A DNA stretch of 64,000 nucleotides, taken from positions 1,178,001-1,242,000 of the forward strand of contig NZ_JAFW01000001.1 in NCBI RefSeq assembly GCF_000526335.1. The letters are read 5' to 3'. Numbering within the stretch: the stretch's first letter is position 1; each line of letters starts with the position of its first letter. Positions 43,084 to 51,911 of this stretch are shown one piece after another. A model generated the notes under the pieces. It had not been told where the DNA came from, did not search any database, and saw only the letters and a list, made by a program, of their open reading frames with translations. The translations under genes and the position numbers were made by a program. This DNA is from Arthrobacter sp. 31Y. Lineage in GTDB: Bacteria > Actinomycetota > Actinomycetes > Actinomycetales > Micrococcaceae.

Positions 43084-43604
43084 TGGGGCGACGCCCGGGA
43101 GTGGGCATCACGGTCCTGTTGCTCTGCTCTGCGTTGCTCTCCGGATGCACAGTGCCCGCCGACAATTCGAAGCCTCAACGCAGCACTTCCGCGGCCGAGG
43201 CTGACATCGCCAAAACACCCGGCGTTACGGCACGTATTGGCAGGGCATACGACGGCACAACCCCGTACCTTTCCGTGAATATGGAAGTCTCCGAAGAGTT
43301 CACCGGTGATGAGGCCGCCCTCCTGGACAATGTCTTGGCGCAGGTGTGGTCCCAGGACGAGTATGCACCGGAGAAATACGTCACGCTGGGAGTGAGCGGC
43401 GCGGGTCGCACAGCAGACACAACCTCGGCGGCCCTAGCTGGCCTTGGGCTCCGCTCCATGAAGTACGCCGGCTCGGCGGTAGGCCTGAGAGGGGCCGATC
43501 TTGTGGCCAGATACGGCAAGTGGCCGGGGTCGGTGCCGACGCCTTCGGCTGTGCCGAAGGTGGGCCAGGAGCTGGTTCAGGGAACTTCGCGGGCCGGGAA
43601 CTAA
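43080..43604 (+). CDS. Lipoprotein, paralogue B
   Basis: A 174-residue lipoprotein (signal GITVLLLCSALLSGC). Its domain matches that of 41768-42304 at EADIAKTPGVTARIGRAYDG, EEFTGDEAALLDNVLAQVWS and LVARYGKWPGSVPTP. GTG 43080 or ATG 43083 may start it. Its stop overlaps the stop of the convergent isomerase-like gene by four bases. Confidence 0.75.
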   Translation: MMGRRPGVGITVLLLCSALLSGCTVPADNSKPQRSTSAAEADIAKTPGVTARIGRAYDGTTPYLSVNMEVSEEFTGDEAALLDNVLAQVWSQDEYAPEKYVTLGVSGAGRTADTTSAALAGLGLRSMKYAGSAVGLRGADLVARYGKWPGSVPTPSAVPKVGQELVQGTSRAGN

Positions 43605-44260
43605 ACGGACCTCGCGGCCGAGGTGTCCAGGCGTGAGCGAAGAGTTGGAACACCGGGACCTTGGAGGTCATCAAGGTAGGGAATACGCCCGGCCATCGCC
43701 ATCACCAGGGCAACGGTGGTACCAGTAATCAGCGGTCCAGTACCTGCTGAGAAGGGCCCGTCATCCGCCCTCAACCGCAGGTCGGCGGCGTGCGTGCGGC
43801 TGGCAACGGCAAAGTCGCGGCGCGCGTAGAACTCCGCGACGGGAGTCAAAGCACCAATGCTTGGAGTACTGGGAAGTCCCAAGGCCCGGCGAATGTCTTG
43901 GGCATGCACCACTACCTCACCCAGGTAAGCCGGAGTATCGGAGGATGGTGCGATGCTGCTGTGGACGACGGCGCGGAACCGGTCCAAGGTCTCAGCCGGG
44001 GTGTTACCGCGATGCTCCTCCAGTCTGCGCTGATTGTGCACGTCGGGGCGGAAACGCGCGCCGAGCATGCTGCGCAGCCACCGCCACTGGTTTAGGCTCG
44101 CCGCGGCCGTGAGATGCGCGACTACTTGCTCCACATCCCACCGCCCACACAGGGTCTCGTGACGCCACTGCTCCGCGCTAAGACCCATCAAGTCCTCCAA
44201 CAGCGCGGCGCGCTCAGCATGAACGAGAGTCCAAAGATTGCCGTCCGAAAGTTTCCCCAT
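43601..44260 (-). CDS. Maleylpyruvate isomerase-like (DinB-fold) protein
   Basis: A 219-residue protein with the actinobacterial maleylpyruvate isomerase/mycothiol-dependent N-terminal fold: LVHAERAALLEDLMGLSAEQWRHETLCGRWDVEQVVAHLTAAA, where T-L-C-x-R-W-D-V-x-x-V-V-A-H-L is diagnostic, then EVVVHAQDIRRALG. The metal ligands are two histidines (AHLT, VHAQ) and a glutamate between. Reaction unknown; such proteins commonly use mycothiol. Convergent with the lipoprotein gene. Confidence 0.85.
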   Translation of the reverse strand: MGKLSDGNLWTLVHAERAALLEDLMGLSAEQWRHETLCGRWDVEQVVAHLTAAASLNQWRWLRSMLGARFRPDVHNQRRLEEHRGNTPAETLDRFRAVVHSSIAPSSDTPAYLGEVVVHAQDIRRALGLPSTPSIGALTPVAEFYARRDFAVASRTHAADLRLRADDGPFSAGTGPLITGTTVALVMAMAGRIPYLDDLQGPGVPTLRSRLDTSAARSV

Positions 44261-44336
44261 AACTTCTGCTTCCTCTACATAGGTTTCGTGGTTCCAATTC
44301 GTGACCGGCTCAGTGACAGTGAGTCGCAGTGGACTC

Positions 44337-45110
44337 CTATCCCTTTAGGCAGAAATACGCCATCCCGAGTACGCCTCGGTAGCCCTCTTCATATGCAGCG
44401 CGCTGTTCCTCATATTGCCGAAGGACCTGCTCTGCGGCGGGATGATCGGCATCATGTGCTTCCAGCCAACGGGTAAACCTGTCGCGATACCCGGCTTCGA
44501 AGACGTCCCACTCCTCAATGCTTGCCTGGTCTTGGTCCACCACCTCAAAACCAGCGGCGCGGATCTGCTCGCGTAACGCATCTTCTGTTAGGAACTCGTC
44601 ATCACGTCCAGACAGAGGGGCGGTGGCAGCCGGATGAGGTGTTGCTGACCAGATAGCCTCGCCGTAGACGAGTCGGCCGCCGGGAAGCACCAGATCTCGA
44701 AGGGCGCGCAAGGCCGCGGCGTAGTCGAGCGGCTGCGCGTCCTCTACCGGCGGCCCCCAGATCTGGCTCGCGCCGATGCAGATGACAGCGTCTGCGGGGC
44801 GATCCTGGGCTTCTAGCCCAGGAATCGAATCAAACGTCGCCCTGTCGAGCAGCCCTCGAGCCGATGCTTGTTGCTTCGCTCGATCGATGGACGCGGAAGC
44901 ACTGTCCACTCCGCGTCCCCGTGCCTGCGGGGCCGACGTCAAAACCCGAAGTAGTAGTTCACCCCATCCGCACCCCATGTCCAGAACCTCAGCTGGCGCC
45001 GGGTTGGACAGGAACGCCACAAGATGTGCAGCGCGTTCCTCGGAGAGCGGCGTAAGCCAGGCCAGGGACTCGTAGAGGGGCGGCAGATCATGCGAAGTGC
45101 GGTCGGTCAC
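44337..45110 (-). CDS. SAM-dependent methyltransferase
   Basis: A 257-residue class I methyltransferase. Motif I is EVLDMGCGWGELLLRVL, followed by RGVDSASASIDRAKQQASARG, ADAVICIGASQIWG and LPGGRLVYGEAIW. Substrate unknown; the lack of extra domains and the YEESLAWLTPLSEE-like lead suggest a small-molecule target. The start is GTG at 45110. Confidence 0.85.
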   Translation of the reverse strand: MTDRTSHDLPPLYESLAWLTPLSEERAAHLVAFLSNPAPAEVLDMGCGWGELLLRVLTSAPQARGRGVDSASASIDRAKQQASARGLLDRATFDSIPGLEAQDRPADAVICIGASQIWGPPVEDAQPLDYAAALRALRDLVLPGGRLVYGEAIWSATPHPAATAPLSGRDDEFLTEDALREQIRAAGFEVVDQDQASIEEWDVFEAGYRDRFTRWLEAHDADHPAAEQVLRQYEEQRAAYEEGYRGVLGMAYFCLKG

Positions 45111-45139
45111 TCAATGATGCTCTCACGCGCGCCGCCATG

Positions 45140-45955
45140 CTAAAGGCTGAGATACCGGGTTTCGGTCGTGTTGTCGTTGTAGGTAACTTCGATGGGAACA
45201 GCTTGGTCGGAAGAATTTGTCAGTTCAGGGCCAGGGAACCATAAGGCGAATTGACCTTTGGAGACTGTGGCCTTGACTCGTTCGCCGGTCGCCCTGGTGT
45301 AGGTGACGGCGGCAACATCGGGACCAACTTGACCAGATGCCATTGATAGCGGGTTGTCTGAAATTACACCTGTTCCGAGTTGCGTGGCTTTGACGTCCCT
45401 GGCTGTGAGTTCCTTCCCGTTTCCGGGCTTTCCAACTGAACCGATGGATCCCTTTTTGAACCACGGGGTTGTGGTGTCCGTGGTGCATGTTGCTTCAAAA
45501 CCGTGGCCGTCGGTGAGGACGACCGTCGTCCAGGCGCCGCGTTTCTCAGCGATGGCCACCTCTGCTTCGGCCAGATTATTTGAGTACATGCCGTCACCCA
45601 CTCCCTGACTCGAGCGAAGGCAGTCGGAAACGGCATTGTCACGCTCGATACCGATCAGCTCTCCAGGCGTGGCGATCCAGGTCGCGAAGGCGGGGTCTCC
45701 TCCTGAGAGTGCCGGCACGACGAGGAACCCGGCAGTGGCTGCCAGAGCCAGGGCTCCCAAGGCGAGGGTCCGCCGTCGACGTCTGGGGGGTGGCGTGGAA
45801 CTTTCATGTTCCACACGTCCGCTTGCCGCGGCAGTTTGATGTGACCTGAGAATCTGTTCAAGGTCGTTCTGTGACCGGTGCAAGTCTGGCTCGGGAGACT
45901 GCTCAGCTGCGTCCATGGACCGTAGAAGCGCGTCAATTTTCTGGTTGTTTTTCAT
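45140..45955 (-). CDS. Single-pass membrane protein, probable anti-sigma partner
   Basis: A 271-residue protein: a ~65-residue cytoplasmic lead (MKNNQKIDALLRSMDAAEQSPEP), a basic stop-transfer RRRRRTL, one transmembrane helix (ALGALALAATAGFLVVPAL) and an external domain with IATPGELIGIERDN and VLTDGHGFEATCTTDTTTPW. No named family was recognised. It starts inside the sigma gene's stop (ATGA overlap), so a role as regulator of that sigma factor is inferred. Confidence 0.78.
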   Translation of the reverse strand: MKNNQKIDALLRSMDAAEQSPEPDLHRSQNDLEQILRSHQTAAASGRVEHESSTPPPRRRRRTLALGALALAATAGFLVVPALSGGDPAFATWIATPGELIGIERDNAVSDCLRSSQGVGDGMYSNNLAEAEVAIAEKRGAWTTVVLTDGHGFEATCTTDTTTPWFKKGSIGSVGKPGNGKELTARDVKATQLGTGVISDNPLSMASGQVGPDVAAVTYTRATGERVKATVSKGQFALWFPGPELTNSSDQAVPIEVTYNDNTTETRYLSL

Positions 45956-46518
45956 GGTGTCGGGGCCTTTTCCGGAAATGTCATTGGCACGGCAGACTCG
46001 TTCTGGGGGCAGTGCTCCAGAAGTAGTCGCAGGGATCGTCTCGCTCGGGCCAGCCGGAGGCGAAACGCCACGGGAGAAATCCCCACGACCTGTGCTGCTT
46101 GTGGTGCGGAGAGGTTTTCAAAGATCGCGAGCCCCAAGGTCTCTTGGTGGACTTCACTGAGAAGCGCCCAGGCCCTGCCCAGGTCAACACGGCTGCTGAC
46201 CATGTCAGCGTGAGAAGGGCGATGGGATACCGCCGTCTCGGCTAAGCGGACGCCGAGGGCCTGTCGCCGTTGTTCTCCGCGGCGGGCATTCAGCAAAAGA
46301 TTTCGTGCGATGCCAAAGACCCATGCCCGTGCGTCATCTTCGCGCGCCGGGACTTCCGAAAATCGGCGCCAGACGATGAGAAACGCCTCGGCCACCACGT
46401 CTTCAGCATTCGCCGTCTCAGTGCGGCGCTGAACGAACTTCAGCAGGTCCGAATACGCAGAATCGTATAGCGCCCGAAAGGCGTCTGCCCGGTCCGGGGC
46501 TCTCGAAAGATGGCTCAT
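45952..46518 (-). CDS. ECF RNA polymerase sigma factor
   Basis: A 188-residue ECF sigma factor. Region 2: FRALYDSAYSDLLKFVQRR and DVVAEAFLIVWRRF, then ARAWVFGIARNLLLNARR. Region 4: ALLSEVHQETLGLAIFENLSAPQAAQVVGISPVAFRLRLARAR. It is cotranscribed with the overlapping membrane protein gene. The second ECF gene in the window, not closely alike to the one at 37976-38572. Confidence 0.92.
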   Translation of the reverse strand: MSHLSRAPDRADAFRALYDSAYSDLLKFVQRRTETANAEDVVAEAFLIVWRRFSEVPAREDDARAWVFGIARNLLLNARRGEQRRQALGVRLAETAVSHRPSHADMVSSRVDLGRAWALLSEVHQETLGLAIFENLSAPQAAQVVGISPVAFRLRLARARRSLRLLLEHCPQNESAVPMTFPEKAPTP

Positions 46519-46634
46519 ACCCTGTACTTGTCCGCCACTTACCTAAGTGTGTTGCAGCGGCCCATAAAATTCTCGTAGCCCGCGCCTCATGTCCTTGTCC
46601 GAGCCCCTCGCGATTCCGCGTTACACCCAGGCCA

Positions 46635-46910
46635 CTACTCGTCACCCCAGGATGCCAGTGCATCGATCGCCTCGCGCAGGGCGAGCCCTCTATCGGTCAG
46701 CGCGTAGGCCCGGGTGTTGTGCCGGAGGGGCAGCCGGGACAGCACGCCTGCGGCCTCGAGCTCGCGCAGTCGGGTCGCCAGCATGTTGGTGGGCACTCCC
46801 AGGTCGCGCTGCAGATCGCCGTAGCGCTGTGGCCCTTCGAGCAGCCGTTCCACGATGAGCAGGGCCCACCGTGCTCCCACGACATCGAGAGCCGCGGCGA
46901 GATCACTCAC
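46635..46910 (-). CDS. HxlR family regulator
   Basis: A 91-residue winged-helix protein: DVVGARWALLIVERLLEGPQRYGDLQRDLGVPTNMLATRL is the HxlR core (W-x-L-L-I-x-x-x-L, then R-F/Y-x-D-L). Start is GTG 46910, giving a GTGA overlap with the stop of the VOC gene; a TTG ten codons upstream is less likely. It probably represses the VOC-HxlR operon via the palindrome at 47321-47337. Confidence 0.88.
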   Translation of the reverse strand: MSDLAAALDVVGARWALLIVERLLEGPQRYGDLQRDLGVPTNMLATRLRELEAAGVLSRLPLRHNTRAYALTDRGLALREAIDALASWGDE

Positions 46911-47320
46911 GCGGTCGGATCGGCGTCCGGCTTCATCCAAAACGGCGAGTAATGGTAGCCATCGGGGTCGTCGAATTGGCGCTGGTACATGAAGGGATAG
47001 TCGTCGGTGTCACCGATCCGCCCACCGGCAGCGCTTGCGCGCTCGATGAGTTCGTCCACCGCCTCGCGGCTGTCAAGGTCGAAGGAGACTGTGACCTTCG
47101 AGGGGGTGTCGGGTCCGCCGACCAGCTCCTCGGCGCCGCCGACGCTCGCGTACATCTCACGGCTGCCGAGCATGACGTACTGCTCGGGGGCGATCGCGAA
47201 GCACGACACGTTGTGATCGGACATCTCGGTGTTGAGGGTCCAGCCAAGGGCGCTATAGAAGGCTGTGGCGCGTTCTACGTTCTCAACCGGACATGTGATA
47301 AATAGGCTCATGCGGCCCAT
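46907..47320 (-). CDS. VOC family protein
   Basis: A 137-residue VOC-domain protein: MGRMSLFITCPVENVERATAF, then ALGWTLNTEMSDHNVSCFAIAPEQYVMLGS and FDDPDGYHYSPFWMKP. Members of this subgroup are often annotated as lactoylglutathione-lyase-like or extradiol-dioxygenase-like; substrate unknown. Starts 47320 or 47311 both fit; 47320 is kept because related proteins begin MGRM. First gene of an operon with hxlR. Confidence 0.82.
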   Translation of the reverse strand: MGRMSLFITCPVENVERATAFYSALGWTLNTEMSDHNVSCFAIAPEQYVMLGSREMYASVGGAEELVGGPDTPSKVTVSFDLDSREAVDELIERASAAGGRIGDTDDYPFMYQRQFDDPDGYHYSPFWMKPDADPTA

Positions 47321-47337
47321 ACTTGCAAAATGCAAGT
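47321..47337. promoter_or_regulatory. HxlR-type operator at the VOC gene start
   Basis: ACTTGCAAAATGCAAGT: 7-bp perfect inverted arms (ACTTGCA/TGCAAGT) with a 3-base gap, directly against the VOC start codon. The arm sequence is of the ACTTGCA-N3-TGCAAGT kind that HxlR proteins bind. Confidence 0.75.
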
Positions 47338-47461
47338 GCCGCGTCAAGACCTTGCCCGGACGAGCACAGTGGCTGTTGTCCCCGGTATCGTGAGGCGGCA
47401 GCACGAGGAGCGGATTTACCAGGTTTTCAGTTCTAGCACGGGGTCATTAGGGTTTTGGAAA

Positions 47462-47770
47462 CGGGACCGCACTCCCCGATGTTGTCGCTCAGGCGCTGGA
47501 TTATGGATCCTGGGTTGCCGGCCTCTGCCGAGCCGACATCGTGGCGATCTTTGCCAACTACCGTCCGCGAGTAGCCTTCGAAGAGGCCTTCGCCGGCGAG
47601 TTCGGCGAAGCCCGCCCGAGGAACTCAAAGCCTCCTAGATTCTCACGATTGTGGCAGCAAGTGTTGATACCGCAACCGAACGAATTGCCCGCTTTCTTAA
47701 CGAGGGCTTTGGCGTGCCGGTGAACGTCGGACGTTCGTGGGATGATGCCGCCCGGTACCTCGACGACTGA
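47462..47770 (+). pseudogene. Frameshifted remnant of an endonuclease-like gene
   Basis: Frame 1 (from about 47478) reads VVAQALDYGSWVAGLCRADI and continues to a stop near 47637; frame 2 (from 47642) reads LTIVAASVDTATERIARFLN and ends DDAARYLDD at 47770. Together they resemble the C-terminal part of uncharacterised endonuclease-like proteins with A-L-D-Y-A-S-W-V and I-V-A-S-x-L-D-x-x-T-E-R-I-V-x-Y-L. The N terminus is missing and a frame change separates the parts. Family call is by memory and not certain. Confidence 0.5.
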
Positions 47771-47795
47771 ATACCATCACCTGCAATTAGGTGGG

Positions 47796-48113
47796 CTAGC
47801 CCGACATTCCGCTAAGCTTCGCATCCGATGGCTTTACTTGGCAGTAGGCCTTGGCCGAAAGCTTGTAGGCAGTTACTTTGAGGGCGCTGGGGTTCGTCTC
47901 ACCCTTATCTGCATAGATCTTCTTGATGACGTTGGTCTGGTCCCCGGACTTCATGGCATTGAAGTCCTTACAGTTGGTGTTGGCTCCGGGGGCGCCGCAA
48001 GATGTAAGCCCGGCAACAAACACCACGGCCAGGGCCACCAACCCAGCACGTTTGCCGGCCGAAACTCCGGATTGCCGCACAACGGTGCCGTTGAATTTGT
48101 GTGTAGTTTGCAT
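47796..48113 (-). CDS. Small lipoprotein, HdeA-like core
   Basis: A 105-residue predicted lipoprotein; signal VALAVVFVAGLTSC. The mature part, NTNCKDFNAMKSGDQTNVIKKIYADKGETN, resembles small HdeA-like or uncharacterised actinobacterial lipoproteins with C-x-D-F. A second cysteine (KAYCQVKP) could bridge. The start was set at 48113 because GAAGGGAAT precedes it by seven bases. Divergent from the response-regulator gene. Confidence 0.65.
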   Translation of the reverse strand: MQTTHKFNGTVVRQSGVSAGKRAGLVALAVVFVAGLTSCGAPGANTNCKDFNAMKSGDQTNVIKKIYADKGETNPSALKVTAYKLSAKAYCQVKPSDAKLSGMSG

Positions 48114-48357
48114 GGCTGAATTCCCTTCGGAAAGAATGAACCGCACATTGCGGAAGTGGTTCAAACTATGAGTCCAAGAGGAACCCCGGGATCCACCCCA
48201 GAGCTGAATGTCACCACAAATGGTGACCCGACCATCGGCCCGCACTTTCAATCGTTAAAAGTGATACTTCACTTCAGCCCGAGTCGTCTGCCGTAGCTCG
48301 AATACCAAACATATGCTGACGTCCAAAGGGTCAGGGCGGCAGTACGAGGGGGCTGGT

Positions 48358-49029
48358 TTGAATCGTCGTGTGGTGAAGGTTGGAGTGGTTGATGACCATG
48401 AAGCAGTCCGAATAGGGTTTGCAGCGGCCGCATCGTTGGACGCTAAGACTGCCGAAGTTCCAGTCGTTGCAGTTCGCCTGGCAGACACTGTGAATTCTCT
48501 TTTATCCGGGGGTCATACGGTTTTTGACGTCGTTGCCCTGGACATGTCACTTGCCGATGGGTCACGCCCCAGGGATAACGTCCGCCGACTACTCGCGGCG
48601 GGGTACCCCGTGCTGGTGTTCAGCGTCGGCGACAGACAAGAGGATCTGCGGGAGGCATTAGCCGCTGGAGCTTCGGGAGTCTCCCGCAAGTCGGAGAACA
48701 TACGCCAGACTCTGGAACTGATTCGGCAGGTTGCTCTTGGCAAGACTATTGACAACCAGGAACTGGCTGCCGCCATTGACGGTGACCGTGAGTTCGTCGC
48801 GGCTCAGCTCAGTGACCGCGAGCAGGAGACTCTCCGCTTGTACGCGGCAGGATTTACAAGATCCCAGACCGCGTCCAGGATGAACGTCTCCCCCAATACC
48901 GTCGGAACGAACATAAGGCGCATCCGGGAGAAGTATGCGGCAGCCAACCGTCCAGCGGCCTCCAAGCTCGAGCTTTATCATCGAGCCGTGGAGGACGGAC
49001 TCTACACACCGCCGCATACCCGAGACTAG
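48358..49029 (+). CDS. LuxR/NarL family response regulator
   Basis: A 223-residue two-component regulator. The receiver is complete: acidic pair VVDDHE (Asp12-Asp13), phospho-acceptor Asp62 in VVALDMSL, Ser89 in VFSVGD and Lys111 in VSRKSE. The C-terminal LuxR HTH reads LSDREQETLRLYAAGFTRSQTASRM then NVSPNTVGTNIRRIREKY. The TTG at 48358 with GGGGG seven bases upstream is preferred to an ATG 15 codons earlier. It probably pairs with the histidine kinase encoded 122 bp downstream. Confidence 0.85.
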   Translation: MNRRVVKVGVVDDHEAVRIGFAAAASLDAKTAEVPVVAVRLADTVNSLLSGGHTVFDVVALDMSLADGSRPRDNVRRLLAAGYPVLVFSVGDRQEDLREALAAGASGVSRKSENIRQTLELIRQVALGKTIDNQELAAAIDGDREFVAAQLSDREQETLRLYAAGFTRSQTASRMNVSPNTVGTNIRRIREKYAAANRPAASKLELYHRAVEDGLYTPPHTRD

Positions 49030-49151
49030 GCAGACCGATGGGAACCAACCGTGTCACCTGTTCTGATGACGAAAAGCCTGAAGGGCGGATCCCCCCTGAA
49101 ATTCCTTGGAGCATCCGGATAGTCTTCCGACAATAGTTTGGAGGATACGCG

Positions 49152-50369
49152 TTGACCCAGACAAACGTCCGCACGGGGAACCAACCGTACTCCAGGGCGA
49201 ACATCGAGTACCTTGTTGCCCGCTGCTCTGGCTTGGTGGCTCTGGTTTTATACTGCCTCGCTCTTCCCGAGATTGTGTCTCAAATTCCGCTGCGCTCGCC
49301 CCTTTGGGATCTGACCTTCATGGTGGGAATCCCGATTACCATCCTTGGAACGCTGATGATTCGCCGGTCTTTGGCGCGGATCAAAGTCAGTGCCGGAGCC
49401 GCGGCTGCCCTGATATTTTGCGGCTTCACGCTTTGGCATTTCGGCCTGATCGGAGATGGCAGCCAGGTTGAGTCCAAGCCTTGGTCAAACGGGGCAGCAT
49501 CCATAGGTGTTGCCCTGGCAGCAGTCTCCGTCCGCCCTGCAGTAGCAACCTTCTACAACGTCCTTTTCAGCACGATGCTCGTGCTGGTACCAGCAACGGG
49601 ATACGGCAACACACGGGATTGGTATGACTCAGCACAGGATGGCCTCCTGTCTCTGGCACTCGGAATTGTCATCGTCACGTTGATGTCTGCTCTCCGTGAC
49701 GCGACGTCCGCTTCTGACCGGGCTGCGGTGAGGGCTGTAGAAAGATTTGGAGAGGTAGCCCGATCTGAAGCCATAAGAACGGAAAGGTCCCGGCTCGACG
49801 GGCTTATCCACGACACGGTGATGGCCACGCTGATAGTCGCGGCTCAGGCACGCTCCCAGGAAGTATTTGATGCGGCCCGTAAAGCAGCGGCATTAGCGTT
49901 GGCCGATCTCGGTGCGATCATGTCTGGCCGCGCGGACGACAGCACGTCCATAAGTCGTGAAGAATTTGTAAACAGACTCCATGCAGCCACATCCCACTAT
50001 TCCCCCGACTTCACCTGCGGGCTGGGACGAGATCCGATTGAATTCCTCCCTCTCAATTCCGCGCGTGCCATCATTCAAGCCACCACAGAAGCGGTCAGGA
50101 ACAGCAGCATCCATGCTTCAGGAACCCCGGCGCACGTAGCTGTCAGCTTTGATCAGTCACAGCGAGCGCCTCACCGGGAAGTTGTTGTGGAGATATCAGA
50201 TCAGGGGCCAGGCTTCGAAGTATCCCAAGTGTCGCCGCGCAGGTTAGGCGTTCGTGTTTCGATCATTCAACGGATGACCGAAGCCCACGGCGAGGCCCAA
50301 ATATCTTCCTCGAATCAGGGGACCACGGTCCGATTGACCTGGCGTGAAGGATCTGGCGGCCGTGGATAG
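49152..50369 (+). CDS. Membrane histidine kinase, NarL-type
   Basis: A 405-residue sensor kinase. The first ~185 residues hold about six transmembrane helices. The DHp-like segment is ERSRLDGLIHDTVMATLIVA, with the phospho-accepting His220, and the ATP-binding domain has N-box TTEAVRNSSIHA (Asn317) and G-box EISDQGPGF (Asp350). No recognised external sensor domain, so the signal is probably in the membrane. The start is TTG at 49152 with GGAGGA six bases before it. Its last 26 bases overlap the next gene. Confidence 0.88.
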   Translation: MTQTNVRTGNQPYSRANIEYLVARCSGLVALVLYCLALPEIVSQIPLRSPLWDLTFMVGIPITILGTLMIRRSLARIKVSAGAAAALIFCGFTLWHFGLIGDGSQVESKPWSNGAASIGVALAAVSVRPAVATFYNVLFSTMLVLVPATGYGNTRDWYDSAQDGLLSLALGIVIVTLMSALRDATSASDRAAVRAVERFGEVARSEAIRTERSRLDGLIHDTVMATLIVAAQARSQEVFDAARKAAALALADLGAIMSGRADDSTSISREEFVNRLHAATSHYSPDFTCGLGRDPIEFLPLNSARAIIQATTEAVRNSSIHASGTPAHVAVSFDQSQRAPHREVVVEISDQGPGFEVSQVSPRRLGVRVSIIQRMTEAHGEAQISSSNQGTTVRLTWREGSGGRG

Positions 50370-51375
50370 ATCCATATCGCGTCGTGTCATCCTGGCTTGC
50401 AGCATTCCTTATCCCGTGGTCCACATAGTTCTTGGCCTTGCCAATTTGCATCGAGTCACATCAGCCACACAGACACTGGTTGCAATGGTCATTTGTGTTG
50501 CCATCATTGTCATCGTTTCCATCTCGGACGCCCAGCGGCCGCTTGGCGTGGCGTCCGCTTGGACGGCAACTGTCGGCGTCGTGATTATTGAAGTTCTCGT
50601 AAAGAGTGCGCTGCCCGTAGGCACGCACCCTGGCTACGCGGCTTGGCATTGCGGGGCAATCCAGATGCTCTTGGTAACCGTGGCCATCCGAGGCCGAAAG
50701 GCAATCGCCTGGTTTGGAATTGGTGTCTTCGCTGTGGTCGATTTCGTCGCTTCCCTTGCGCAGCAACTGACGCTGAATGCGGCGCTTGCAATGATCGTGA
50801 CTCCGCTCTTATGGATGGGTATGGCCACGGCCCTCAGTTTCATCCTGAGGCGTTGCGCCCGGCAAACTGCCGCCTTCACCGAACAGGAACAGTCTTCGGC
50901 CAAGATCCTGGCCACCCAAAATGCACGTGACCTTGCTCAAAATGAATGGATGCGGGATCTCAGCAGGGCGACGCGGCCAATGCTGGAACGCATCGCTGAG
51001 GGGGCCCTCGGACCAGCAGAGCAGGAAGCGTGTGTCCTTTTGGAAGCGGAGCTGCGGGATCAAATTCGCGGGCGGGCATTGGCCACTCCGGCCGTGTTGC
51101 ACGCAGCCCGAGCCGCCAGAGGAAGAGGGGTCCGGGTGGAGATTTTGGATGACCGCGCCACGGATCTTCCCGAGGACTTACTCGCGGAAGCAACCGCACA
51201 GCTGATCGGGGCTCTTGATCGCGCTGAGGACGGCGCCGTGAAATGCCGTGCCCTTCCTGAGGGCGCTGACGTCGCCGTGACAATCCTGGCCTTCAGCGAA
51301 GACGCAAACGATGAGGCTCTGTTCATGGAAATCCGACACGAATCGAATGACGCCGCCAGTCACCAGTTGTGGTGA
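50344..51375 (+). CDS. Degenerate histidine-kinase-like membrane protein
   Basis: A 343-residue protein with six likely helices up to residue ~170, then a cytoplasmic part arranged like a kinase but without its key residues: where a DHp helix should be it reads QNEWMRDLSRATRPMLERIA (no H-D), the place of the N-box reads EATAQLIGALDRAED (no N), and no D-x-G-x-G is seen. It may be a pseudo-kinase partner of the kinase upstream, with which it overlaps by 26 bp. Starts at 50344 or 50362 are possible. Function inferred. Confidence 0.75.
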   Translation: MKDLAAVDRSISRRVILACSIPYPVVHIVLGLANLHRVTSATQTLVAMVICVAIIVIVSISDAQRPLGVASAWTATVGVVIIEVLVKSALPVGTHPGYAAWHCGAIQMLLVTVAIRGRKAIAWFGIGVFAVVDFVASLAQQLTLNAALAMIVTPLLWMGMATALSFILRRCARQTAAFTEQEQSSAKILATQNARDLAQNEWMRDLSRATRPMLERIAEGALGPAEQEACVLLEAELRDQIRGRALATPAVLHAARAARGRGVRVEILDDRATDLPEDLLAEATAQLIGALDRAEDGAVKCRALPEGADVAVTILAFSEDANDEALFMEIRHESNDAASHQLW

Positions 51376-51494
51376 CAATTCCCGCGGACCAGGGGCTTGA
51401 ACTACATCAGGCACTTAGCCTTCAAGAAGCCAGAGCCATACGATTCCGGAAAGTCCGGTGATCGCCACTCTGAGATGAGAGGGTCGTGATCATC

Positions 51495-51884
51495 ATGTCG
51501 GCACAGCCAATCCAGGCTTCTCCGCTATCGGGTAACAGCCATCATGCGGAACTTTCGCCCGAAGCCGAAACCACCTTGGGCATGTTCGCCCACCTGAGTG
51601 GGCTGATGGGAATTGTGGGTCCTCTAGTTGTATATCTCGTTTTGCAGGAGCGATCGCTGTTCGCCCGGAAACAAGCCTTGGAAGCGATCAACTTTCACCT
51701 CACGGTGATCCTGTCAGTCCCGGTTGGCATTGCCTTCGTATTCGCCGGGAACCTCTTCGGCTCATACCAACCCATCACTGTCATCCTGGCTTCCGCCATC
51801 ATCTTCCCCATCGTGGCTGCTACCAACGCAGGAGCCGGCCAGCTCTACCGGTACCCCGTGGCAATCCGTTTCATCAAAAACTGA
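51495..51884 (+). CDS. DUF4870 membrane protein
   Basis: A 129-residue membrane protein of the DUF4870/Tic20-like group: LGMFAHLSGLMGIVGPLVVYLVLQE, then RKQALEAINFHLTV with the A-L-N-F-Q-like motif, and two more helices ending in QLYRYPVAIRFIKN. Function unknown. It may belong to the same transcript as the kinase genes (gap 119 bp). A GTG at 51486 is an alternative start. Confidence 0.8.
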   Translation: MSAQPIQASPLSGNSHHAELSPEAETTLGMFAHLSGLMGIVGPLVVYLVLQERSLFARKQALEAINFHLTVILSVPVGIAFVFAGNLFGSYQPITVILASAIIFPIVAATNAGAGQLYRYPVAIRFIKN

Positions 51885-51911
51885 ACCAAAGGCTCGAGAG
51901 AAGAAAAACCC

